A stretch of 13,893 nt of DNA from Bacteroidota bacterium (GTDB lineage: Bacteria > Bacteroidota > Bacteroidia > Chitinophagales > Chitinophagaceae), in contig JAKPBL010000350.1 in assembly GCA_029778965.1 (NCBI GenBank), forward strand, positions 1 to 13,893. Direction: 5' to 3'. Shown piece after piece: positions 1 to 6,916 of the stretch. The notes below the pieces were generated by a model that saw only the letters and a list, made by a program, of their open reading frames with translations, had not been told where the DNA came from and ran no database searches. How positions within the stretch are numbered: the first letter of the stretch is position 1; each line of letters opens with the position of its first letter. The translations under genes and the position numbers were made by a program.

Positions 1-253
1 TACCGATGCGGCGTTGGATTCGACGGAAACCTTCCGGCTCAAGGGACGAACAATACCCGCCGACCAGCGCGCCGTATATAACACCGTCGGCGGCACGCCG
101 CACCTCGACCAGGCCTATACCATTTTTGGCGAGGTAATTAGCGGACTGGCGGTGGTCGACAGCATCGCGGCCGTTCCTACCACCGGGCGGGCAGGAGGCG
201 ACCGGCCACTGACGCCGGTAAGAATCATCCGGGCGCGACTGATCCGTCGTTAA
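1..253 (+). CDS. Cyclophilin-type peptidyl-prolyl cis-trans isomerase, C-terminal part (5' truncated)
   Basis: The open frame enters from the left edge (first full codon at base 2) and ends at TAA 251-253, giving the last 83 residues. The stretch VGGTPHLDQAYTIFGEV, followed by VVDSIAAVPTT, matches the C-terminal half of cyclophilin-type isomerases, where GGTPHLD.xYTVFGxV and xGxxVVDxIA are conserved. These enzymes catalyse cis-trans isomerisation of Xaa-Pro bonds and assist protein folding. The conserved GDRPLxxVxI ending is also visible as GGDRPLTPVRI. The N-terminal part, including the catalytic Arg/Phe region and any signal peptide, lies outside the window, so cellular location cannot be judged. 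The TTG at base 14 is an internal codon, not a start. gcvH follows 39 bases later on the same strand, so co-transcription is possible. Confidence 0.88.
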   Translation, partial: TDAALDSTETFRLKGRTIPADQRAVYNTVGGTPHLDQAYTIFGEVISGLAVVDSIAAVPTTGRAGGDRPLTPVRIIRARLIRR

Positions 254-270
254 TTCCCAAATAGATTTCA

Positions 271-278
271 CATATTTG
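271..278 (+). promoter_or_regulatory. Possible weak -7 box ahead of gcvH
   Basis: CATATTTG differs from the Bacteroidota -7 consensus TAnnTTTG only at its first base and lies 14 bases before the gcvH ATG. No clear TTG/TTTG -33 element is seen at the expected distance. gcvH could instead be read from the upstream isomerase gene. Confidence 0.25.
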
Positions 279-292
279 CAAAAATCTCCGCA

Positions 293-670
293 ATGAACTT
301 ACCAGCCAATTTACGCTACACCAAAGACCATGAGTGGATCAGCCTCGAAGGAAATATCGCTACCATCGGTATCACCGACTTTGCCCAGGGCGAACTGGGC
401 GACATCGTTTACGTGGAGATCGAAACGGCCGGCAAAGCGCTCGATGCGGAAGCTGTTTTTGGCACCGTGGAAGCAGTGAAAACCGTTAGTGACCTGTTTC
501 TGCCCGTGGCCGGAACAGTAAATGAAGTGAACCCGGCCCTGGCCGATAACCCCGAACTCGTTAATACCGATCCCTACGGCGCCGGCTGGATGATCAAAAT
601 GACGGTGAGCAATCCGGCCGACGTAGATGCGTTATTAACTGCCGACGCTTATCAGTCGCTGGTAGGCTAA
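293..670 (+). CDS. gcvH: Glycine cleavage system H protein (lipoyl carrier)
   Basis: GcvH carries the aminomethyl group between the P (glycine decarboxylase) and T (aminomethyltransferase) proteins on a lipoyl-lysine arm, which the L protein re-oxidises. The 125-residue length is normal for the family. The N-terminal [20 protein letters not shown] and the lipoylation segment [20 protein letters not shown] are diagnostic. The lipoyl lysine is K63 in the EAVKTVSD motif, equivalent to the usual ESVKxxSD. The downstream [15 protein letters not shown] also fits the family. The ATG at 293 gives an N-terminus that aligns with homologs without an extension. The protein is cytosolic. The other gcv genes are not in this window, so H is encoded apart from P and T here. 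The VanZ-family gene follows after 16 bases and is probably co-transcribed. Confidence 0.97.
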   Translation: MNLPANLRYTKDHEWISLEGNIATIGITDFAQGELGDIVYVEIETAGKALDAEAVFGTVEAVKTVSDLFLPVAGTVNEVNPALADNPELVNTDPYGAGWMIKMTVSNPADVDALLTADAYQSLVG

Positions 671-686
671 CCCGGAACCTTTTTAC

Positions 687-1094
687 ATGTTTTTGTTTTT
701 TCGCAAGACCTGGATCCCTGTTGGCTGGCTGCTGGTCTCGCACCTGGCCATGCTATGGCCCAAAGACAAAATGCCCGACGAAAAAATCGAATGGTTCCCG
801 CATTTCGACAAGCTGGTTCATTTCGGTATTTATGGCGGCATCGTGTTTTCCCTGTTCGCGTGGCTGATCCTGAACGGGAAAATAAATCCTCAAAAAAAAT
901 GGGGTTGGGGAATTGCGCTCGCAGCGCTGGCCACGCTCGACGGGTTTCTGGTGGAGGTACTGCAGCGTACACCTTTTATCAACCGCGACTATGACCTGGC
1001 CGATGTGCTTTTTGATTCGATCGGCGCTGTACTTGGCCTGGCGGCAGTGATGTGGTTTTACCATAAGTATTGGGCAATAAAAAAGCCCCTGTAG
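687..1094 (+). CDS. VanZ-family small membrane protein
   Basis: A 135-residue protein with four predicted membrane helices at roughly residues 8-25, 42-62, 72-92 and 106-128. It carries the VanZ-like pattern: a DKLVHFGIYG motif (residues 41-50) at the start of helix 2, an acidic FLVEVLQ (E90) at the end of helix 3, and RDYDLADVLFDSIGAVLG (residues 100-117) leading into helix 4. VanZ from enterococci is linked to low-level teicoplanin resistance, but the biochemical role of the wider family is unknown, so no drug phenotype should be assumed. The gene starts 16 bases after gcvH stops, which suggests an operon. Its TAG stop lies partly inside the stem and loop of a hairpin that terminates transcription from the opposite strand. 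Confidence 0.85.
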   Translation: MFLFFRKTWIPVGWLLVSHLAMLWPKDKMPDEKIEWFPHFDKLVHFGIYGGIVFSLFAWLILNGKINPQKKWGWGIALAALATLDGFLVEVLQRTPFINRDYDLADVLFDSIGAVLGLAAVMWFYHKYWAIKKPL

Positions 1095-1104
1095 AAACAG
1101 GGGC
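1079..1104 (-). terminator. Rho-independent terminator for minus-strand transcription, overlapping the VanZ gene end
   Basis: Perfect 8-bp stem GCCCCTGT (1085-1092) and ACAGGGGC (1097-1104) with a four-base loop. Six A residues (1079-1084) precede it, so a minus-strand RNA ends in hairpin plus U6. On the plus strand the hairpin is followed by GTAACC, so it would not terminate the VanZ transcript in the classical way. The only certain minus-strand gene upstream is prfA, whose stop is about 360 bases away. The signal therefore ends either a long prfA 3' UTR or an unannotated minus-strand RNA. Confidence 0.75.
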
Positions 1105-1462
1105 CGTAACCAAAACTAACTGCTTATGAGAAAATTGACTGCTTATGTGAGAGTCAAAAAATTTAATCGACTTTATTATTATAACGCAAAAGCGTTGCCA
1201 AAAGTGTGATGCCGAACGTTAAAGAACTTTGAAATCTGCCATTCTCCTCGCTTACCGTTTCACTTCCTTTCCATACAAAGTAACGATAGGTTTTCATTAC
1301 CCGATGTTTACGCCGGGTTATTTTTAAAATAATTAACAGCAGCCCCAATACAGATGCAGGTTTTGCATGGATATGTACAAAATCTACCCGCTTTTAGGTA
1401 TTGTTTAAACGCCGAAAAAATCGTATATAAGAAAAGGCGTGCTGCGTCTTTGAAAATTACCG
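1105..1462. other. AT-rich intergenic region without a confident gene
   Basis: About 350 bases between the VanZ-side hairpin and the prfA stop. It is visibly richer in A and T than the surrounding genes. It contains two copies of ACTGCTTATG (1119-1128 and 1138-1147), a 35-codon plus-strand ORF (listed separately), a small hairpin AACGC/GCGTT (1183-1187 with 1192-1196), and a weak inverted repeat ACGCC/GGCGT (1409-1413 with 1436-1440) just behind prfA. A 44-codon minus-strand ORF (1163-1297) has no recognisable similarity. CAAAACTA at 1111-1118 reads TAGTTTTG on the minus strand and fits the -7 consensus, but no -33 element accompanies it. Confidence 0.6.
1126..1233 (+). CDS. Doubtful micro-ORF, 35-residue basic peptide
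   Basis: ATG at 1126 to TGA at 1231-1233 would encode a 35-residue basic peptide beginning MRKLTAYVRVKKFNRLYYYN. The first 25 or so residues are rich in Lys, Arg and Tyr. There is no recognised domain and no hydrophobic segment. In favour: it starts 32 bases after the VanZ stop on the same strand, and both ACTGCTTATG repeats lie at its 5' end, one spanning the start codon. Against: it is short, no promoter or ribosome-binding site is evident, and its AT content follows the intergenic region rather than the neighbouring genes. It could be chance or the visible part of an RNA element. Confidence 0.2.
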
Positions 1463-2527
<1,065 letters not shown>

Positions 2528-2548
2528 AGCAGTAATTTACTTTACCAA

Positions 2549-2556
2549 TAGCTTTG
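2549..2556 (+). promoter_or_regulatory. Candidate -7 box for the amidohydrolase gene
   Basis: TAGCTTTG matches the Bacteroidota -7 consensus TAnnTTTG and would start a transcript about 35 bases before the ATG at 2597. No good -33 TTTG was found upstream. It lies between the divergent prfA and amidohydrolase starts. Confidence 0.4.
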
Positions 2557-2576
2557 CAGCATTCGTAAAAGGAGGG

Positions 2577-2610
2577 CAAAATTAACAGAATTAAGCATGG
2601 GAATCAGAAA
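2577..2610 (-). promoter_or_regulatory. Candidate prfA promoter
   Basis: On the minus strand, TAATTTTG (2577-2584) fits TAnnTTTG. A TTTC (2607-2610), one base off the -33 TTTG, lies 22 bases upstream. The predicted transcript would have a 5' leader of roughly 45 bases. The -33 element falls inside the first codons of the divergent amidohydrolase gene, so the two promoters sit back to back. Confidence 0.4.
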
Positions 2611-3727
2611 ATTCAGGCCCGACAGGCTGTTTGACGGCACACAATTCGCGGCGCCCGGCGCCGTGCTGGTTTGCGACGACAGCGGCCGGGTGATCGACCT
2701 GATTCCTGAAGCCGAAGCCGGCGACGACCTGGAGCCGCTTCAGGGCATTTTGCTGCCGGGCCTGGTCAATTGCCATTGCCATCTCGAGCTCAGCCATATG
2801 AGAGGCATGATACCCGAACACACCGGCATGGTGCCTTTTTTAACGGCGGTAATGAAGAACCGCTTTGCCGGTCCCGATCTCATCGGCGAAGCCATGTACG
2901 AAGCCGATAACGCGATGTACCAAAGCGGCGTGGTTGCGGTGGGCGATATCTGCAATACCGCGAACAGTGTTGCAGTAAAAGAACAAAGCAGGATCAGGTA
3001 TATCAATTTCATCGAGGTAAGCGGATTTGTTCCTTCGGGTGCACGTGACCGTTATGAACAGGCCCTTGGTGTTATGAAAGCTTTTGCGGCAACGGGCAAC
3101 GCGTATATGGCGCCGCATGCGCCTTATTCTGTATCACCCGCGCTGTTCAGCTTACTGGGCGCCACTGCGCTCAGCACCATGCACAACCAGGAGAGCGCTG
3201 AAGAAAATGAATTTTTCAGCCGCGGCACCGGTCCTTTCAACGACCTGTTCAAAACCCTTGGCGTGGACATTGGCTTTTTCCGGGCGCCGGGCACCAGCAG
3301 CCTGCGGGCAGTGATGCCTTACCTGCCCCGTGCGGGCAAAATGATCCTCGTGCACAATACCGAAACCAGTGCCGACGACCTGTTTAGCTGGCAGCAGGCG
3401 AGGCCCGCGCTTCGGTTCTGCCTTTGTCCCCGCGCCAATCAATACATCAATGACAGCCTGCCGCCGGTGGACCTGTTACAGAACAGCGGCCATCCCCTGG
3501 TGCTGGGCACCGACAGCCTGGCCTCCAATCATTCGCTCGATCTCATGGCCGAGCTTTTCGTATTACTGGATCATTTTCCCGAGCTCGGGCTCGAGCAGGC
3601 GCTGCACTGGGCTACGCTGGCTGGCGCCGAAGCCCTGGACCTCGATAAGCACCTGGGCAGCTTTGAGAAAAGCAAGCAACCGGGGCTGGTGCTGCTGCGG
3701 GGCCGCTCCACTGAAAGGATCCTCTAA
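2597..3727 (+). CDS. Amidohydrolase-superfamily deaminase (possible aminodeoxyfutalosine deaminase)
   Basis: A 376-residue metal-dependent hydrolase of the cytosine deaminase / chlorohydrolase branch. Visible active-site elements, in order, are: HCH (H60, H62) in LLPGLVNCHCHLELSH; H174 in MAPHAPYSVS; the beta-5 HxxE pair H196/E199 in MHNQESAEEN; H253 in ILVHNTETSADD; and D306 in LVLGTDSLASN. This set of HxH, H, HxxE, H and D is what an active deaminase of this superfamily needs. The substrate cannot be read from the sequence. The NxHxHLExS form of the first motif resembles aminodeoxyfutalosine deaminases of the futalosine menaquinone route, but guanine-, cytosine- or S-adenosylhomocysteine-type deaminases cannot be excluded. 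The ATG at 2597 is the only well-placed start. An AAGGAGG-like stretch at 2567-2573 is too far upstream to act as its ribosome-binding site. The gene converges on recO with an 8-base gap and no hairpin between them. Confidence 0.85.
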   Translation: MGIRKFRPDRLFDGTQFAAPGAVLVCDDSGRVIDLIPEAEAGDDLEPLQGILLPGLVNCHCHLELSHMRGMIPEHTGMVPFLTAVMKNRFAGPDLIGEAMYEADNAMYQSGVVAVGDICNTANSVAVKEQSRIRYINFIEVSGFVPSGARDRYEQALGVMKAFAATGNAYMAPHAPYSVSPALFSLLGATALSTMHNQESAEENEFFSRGTGPFNDLFKTLGVDIGFFRAPGTSSLRAVMPYLPRAGKMILVHNTETSADDLFSWQQARPALRFCLCPRANQYINDSLPPVDLLQNSGHPLVLGTDSLASNHSLDLMAELFVLLDHFPELGLEQALHWATLAGAEALDLDKHLGSFEKSKQPGLVLLRGRSTERIL

Positions 3728-3735
3728 ATCGGTTG

Positions 3736-4473
3736 CTACAATACCTCCTGTAATACCTGCAATGACCTGATTTGGCCGAATTCAGGCACCTGCGCCGCAT
3801 AATACTGCTCGATCGACTGCAGCAGGTAGCGTCGGGTGTATTGGGTAAGCGGTATTTCCGATAGCTCTCGGGGTTGCATTACGCGCAGCAATTGCGCGAC
3901 CACTTCGCTGTGCGCCGCATCAAGGTATTGCGGATGAGAAGGAGCGGCGGGCGTGAACAGCCCCTCGCGCAAGTCCAGCAATATGTTGTTGCTGTTCCAG
4001 GTATCCGGAATGCGAAACCCGAAAAAATTTGCCAGGTGCAGGGAAAAGAAAAGCGGGTAATTGGCAACCACCAGGGGGGGCGCCTGGTCGAGCGCCAGCA
4101 ACGCATCTTCGGTGAAATCGAACAACGGCTGGTTCTCTTCAGGCTGTTTCAGGCATTTTTGCAGCAGCTCCACCATAAAAGTGGCGACCGATGATTTAAA
4201 GATGTCGTCGTAAATATGGTTGTACAGTGTTGACCAGCGATATTCTTTGATTCTCTGCAGACTTTTCTGGTCGTGGTGATAAACAATAAGATCAAGCAGG
4301 GCGGCAGGCTGAAAAGGATTGCCCCTGGCACCCGATTTTTTAGACTGGCTGCGAACCCCGTTGACGAGATATGACTGCCGGCCGAACAAGGCCGTAAACA
4401 TGGATACGATCAAACTGGTTTCACCATACTTGACCGATCGCAGCACGATCCCCCTGGTATGGTGTACATTCAT
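3736..4473 (-). CDS. recO: DNA repair protein RecO
   Basis: RecO works with RecR (and RecF) to load RecA onto SSB-coated single-stranded DNA and promotes strand annealing in gap repair. The N-terminus MNVHHTRGIVLRSVKYGETS, followed by LIVSMFTALFGRQSYLVNGV, is the family's OB-fold domain (about residues 1-80). A helical domain with the LLDLREGLFTP and YTRRYLLQSIEQYY segments follows. I chose the ATG at 4473 (245 residues). A longer frame reaching 4533 would add 20 residues that do not look like RecO and would run through the likely promoter. The CxxC zinc-site cysteines of some RecO proteins are absent, which is common in the phylum. The 3' end abuts the convergent amidohydrolase gene. Confidence 0.93.
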   Translation of the reverse strand: MNVHHTRGIVLRSVKYGETSLIVSMFTALFGRQSYLVNGVRSQSKKSGARGNPFQPAALLDLIVYHHDQKSLQRIKEYRWSTLYNHIYDDIFKSSVATFMVELLQKCLKQPEENQPLFDFTEDALLALDQAPPLVVANYPLFFSLHLANFFGFRIPDTWNSNNILLDLREGLFTPAAPSHPQYLDAAHSEVVAQLLRVMQPRELSEIPLTQYTRRYLLQSIEQYYAAQVPEFGQIRSLQVLQEVL

Positions 4474-4489
4474 GGCGGTAGTTATAGGG

Positions 4490-4497
4490 CAAAAATA
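4490..4497 (-). promoter_or_regulatory. Candidate -7 box for recO
   Basis: On the minus strand this reads TATTTTTG, a full match to TAnnTTTG, 16 bases before the chosen recO start at 4473. No TTTG at the usual 17-23 base spacing was seen. The position supports the shorter RecO start. Confidence 0.4.
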
Positions 4498-4547
4498 GAG
4501 CAAACGGGTGAAAATGATTTTCTTTGCGGGCAATCAACTGGCAAATT

Positions 4548-6896
4548 ATGTGGCTTTCACTGGGCAAATTCATACTACGTTTCCGCATTCCCTTATTGAT
4601 CCTGCTGCTGCTGTGCAGTGCCTTTATGGCATGGCATGCCAGCCGGGTGCAAATGAGCTATGAATTCGCCAAGGCCATCCCGACCGATAACCCGAAGTAC
4701 CAGGATTACCTGGCATTCAGGAACAAGTTCGGCGAAGACGGCAGCCTGCTGGTGATCGGCGTACAGACAGACCGTTTTTTCGAGGCGCCGGTTTTCAACG
4801 ACTATACCGCGTTACAAACGGCACTGAAGCGCGCCGAAGGCGTGGTGGACATATTGAGTGTGCCCGGCGCCGTGACACTGGTTAAAAACGACAGCAGCGA
4901 ACAGCTCAAAACAGTACGGCTTTTCCCCGCAGGCGATCTTTCGCAGGCAGCCATTGACTCGGGCGCCCGCCGCTTCAGCCAGTTGCCTTTCTACCGCGGT
5001 ATCTTGTATAATCCCGCTACTCATGCTTACCTGATGGGGCTTACCATCGACAAACAGATCATGGCATCGCCCGCGCGTACACGGGTGGTGAATAACATCG
5101 TGCAGCAAGCAGAAGCTTTTGGGCAAAAACACCAGTTGACGATGCATTACAGCGGCCTGCCCCTGATACGCACCCAAATGGCCGATAAAATTGCCAAAGA
5201 AATGCGGTGGCTGCTGATCGGATCGCTGGCCCTTTCGGCTGTTATCCTGCTGGCGTTTTTCAGGAGCATCAGCGCCATGCTGCTGTCGCTGACCGTGGTT
5301 ATACTGGGCGTGATATGGGCAGTGGGCACGATGGAGTTATTCGATTACCGCATCACGCTGCTGAATGCGCTGATACCGCCGCTCATTGTGGTGATCGGGA
5401 TTCCCAACTGCATCTATTTCCTGAACAAATTCCACCACTCGTACAGCGAGAGCGGCAATAAGGAAGCGGCCATCGAAAAAATGGTGGCTAAAATGGGGAT
5501 CGTGACCCTGTTCTGCAATATCGCCGCCGCCATCGGGTTCGCCGTTTTTGCCCTGACCAAAAGCGCCATCCTGAAAGAGTTCGGGGTGGTAGCCGGCATC
5601 AATATCTTTTTGCTGTTCTTCATTTCGCTCATTTTTATTCCCATCGTGCTGAGTTTCCTGCCCGCGCCCACAGCACGCCATACCCGTTACCTCGACAACA
5701 AATGGTTGTTGCGGATACTGGACAGGCTGGAATACTGGTCGCTAAACCACCGGTCGCTCATATATGGCCTTACTGCCGTGCTTACCATAGCGGCGCTGGC
5801 GGGCATGCTGCGGCTGAGGTCGGAAGGATATATTGTGGACGACCTGCCGAAAACAGACCGCATTTATGCCGACCTCAAGTTTTTTGAAGAACATTTCAAG
5901 GGCGTGATGCCGCTGGAGATCATAATCGATACCAAGCAAAAGAACGGGCTCCGGAAAAACCCGCTGCAGTTGTTCAGCCAGATCGATTCCCTGTCGCAAT
6001 ACATAACCGCCAATCCCGATATGGCGCGGCCTTTATCCATTGCGGAAGGCATCAAATTCGCGAAGCAGGCTTATTACGACGGCGACACCATGAATTACTC
6101 GCTGCCGAACAGCTTCGACATCGGCTTTTTAGCGGGTTACCTGAATCTTCGCGGCGCATCCGCCGGCGGCGGTGAAAAAAACCAGCTTAGCAAGCTGGTC
6201 GGCTCGTTTATGGATTCGGCCAAACAGGAAACCCGGATCAGCGTGAACATGAAAGACGTGGGCAGCAAACGGCTGCCTGAAATCGTGGCCGGCATTCAGC
6301 AAAAGGCCAGCCAGTACTTCGACACCAGCAAATATCGGGTGACCATGACCGGTAGCAGCATCACTTTCCTGGAAGGCAGCACCTTTATCATCAACGGGCT
6401 GAAAGAAAGTATCTTCTGGGCTTTTCTGCTCATCGCGCTGTGCATGATATATCTTTTCCGTTCGGTGCGCATATTGTTCTGCTCGCTGATCCCCAATGTA
6501 ATTCCGCTGATCATTACGGCCGGCGTCATGGGGTGGACGGGTGTTGCGCTCAAGCCGTCGACCGTATTGATATTCAGTGTGGCGCTGGGCATTGCCATCG
6601 ATATTACCATCCGCTTCCTGGTCAATTACAAGCAGGAGCAGGAAAGCGGCGAGGCAGATCCGAAATCGGTGGTGATCAGCACCATTCATTCCACGGGCAT
6701 CAGTATTATTTATACGTCGCTGGTGCTGATTGCCGGGTTCGTTATTTTCTGTTTCAGCGGGTTCGGAGGCACGCAATCGCTGGGCTGGCTCACGTCGCTC
6801 ACCCTGGTAGTAGCCACCGTTACCAACCTCGTGTTGCTGCCTGCGCTGCTGATCGGGCTAAATCCGAAAAAGAAAAACCAGGTCCGCCAAGGGTAG
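4548..6896 (+). CDS. MMPL/RND-superfamily membrane exporter
   Basis: A 782-residue inner-membrane transporter with the internal duplication of RND proteins. Predicted helices are at about 13-31, 221-238, 242-262, 272-296, 317-337 and 349-371 in the first half, and 403-420, 620-637, 642-662, 671-693, 715-738 and 747-771 in the second. Large periplasmic domains lie between helices 1-2 (about 32-220) and 7-8 (about 421-619). The start LSLGKFILRFRIPLLILLLL, the domain layout and the length match COG1033-type predicted exporters and MMPL proteins rather than the longer AcrB-type drug pumps. In helix 4 of the second half, GIAIDITIRF carries an Asp (D685) at the usual proton-relay position; the first half has GIPNCIYF with no Asp there. 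The substrate is unknown; lipid or hydrophobic cargo is likely from the family. The ATG at 4548 is preferred over an upstream TTG at 4524. No membrane-fusion or TolC partner is adjacent. Confidence 0.88.
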   Translation: MWLSLGKFILRFRIPLLILLLLCSAFMAWHASRVQMSYEFAKAIPTDNPKYQDYLAFRNKFGEDGSLLVIGVQTDRFFEAPVFNDYTALQTALKRAEGVVDILSVPGAVTLVKNDSSEQLKTVRLFPAGDLSQAAIDSGARRFSQLPFYRGILYNPATHAYLMGLTIDKQIMASPARTRVVNNIVQQAEAFGQKHQLTMHYSGLPLIRTQMADKIAKEMRWLLIGSLALSAVILLAFFRSISAMLLSLTVVILGVIWAVGTMELFDYRITLLNALIPPLIVVIGIPNCIYFLNKFHHSYSESGNKEAAIEKMVAKMGIVTLFCNIAAAIGFAVFALTKSAILKEFGVVAGINIFLLFFISLIFIPIVLSFLPAPTARHTRYLDNKWLLRILDRLEYWSLNHRSLIYGLTAVLTIAALAGMLRLRSEGYIVDDLPKTDRIYADLKFFEEHFKGVMPLEIIIDTKQKNGLRKNPLQLFSQIDSLSQYITANPDMARPLSIAEGIKFAKQAYYDGDTMNYSLPNSFDIGFLAGYLNLRGASAGGGEKNQLSKLVGSFMDSAKQETRISVNMKDVGSKRLPEIVAGIQQKASQYFDTSKYRVTMTGSSITFLEGSTFIINGLKESIFWAFLLIALCMIYLFRSVRILFCSLIPNVIPLIITAGVMGWTGVALKPSTVLIFSVALGIAIDITIRFLVNYKQEQESGEADPKSVVISTIHSTGISIIYTSLVLIAGFVIFCFSGFGGTQSLGWLTSLTLVVATVTNLVLLPALLIGLNPKKKNQVRQG

Positions 6897-6916
6897 AAAC
6901 AAGCAGGCCGCCGCTC

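Noticed and set aside
1183..1196. Small hairpin AACGC-AAAA-GCGTT
   Set aside because: A five-base stem without a U tract on either strand; too weak for a terminator and likely chance.
1163..1297. Minus-strand ORF of 44 residues starting MKTYRYFVWKGSE
   Set aside because: It has no recognised similarity, ribosome-binding signal or promoter match better than one mismatch, and it lies in AT-rich intergenic DNA. It is kept only as part of the gap description.
1354..1368. Inverted repeat ATGCA-GGTTT-TGCAT
   Set aside because: Only five base pairs in AT-rich DNA and not next to a promoter or gene start.
2567..2573. AAGGAGG as a Shine-Dalgarno for the amidohydrolase gene
   Set aside because: It lies about 24 bases from the ATG and no alternative start codon sits at a workable distance. 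Strong Shine-Dalgarno use is also uncommon in this phylum.
6129..6776. Minus-strand open frame of 215 codons inside the exporter gene, and a plus-strand frame at 6440-7249
   Set aside because: Both are shadows: the exporter reads through with a full set of membrane helices and normal C-terminus, and the second frame also crosses into the TlpA-like gene on the opposite strand.
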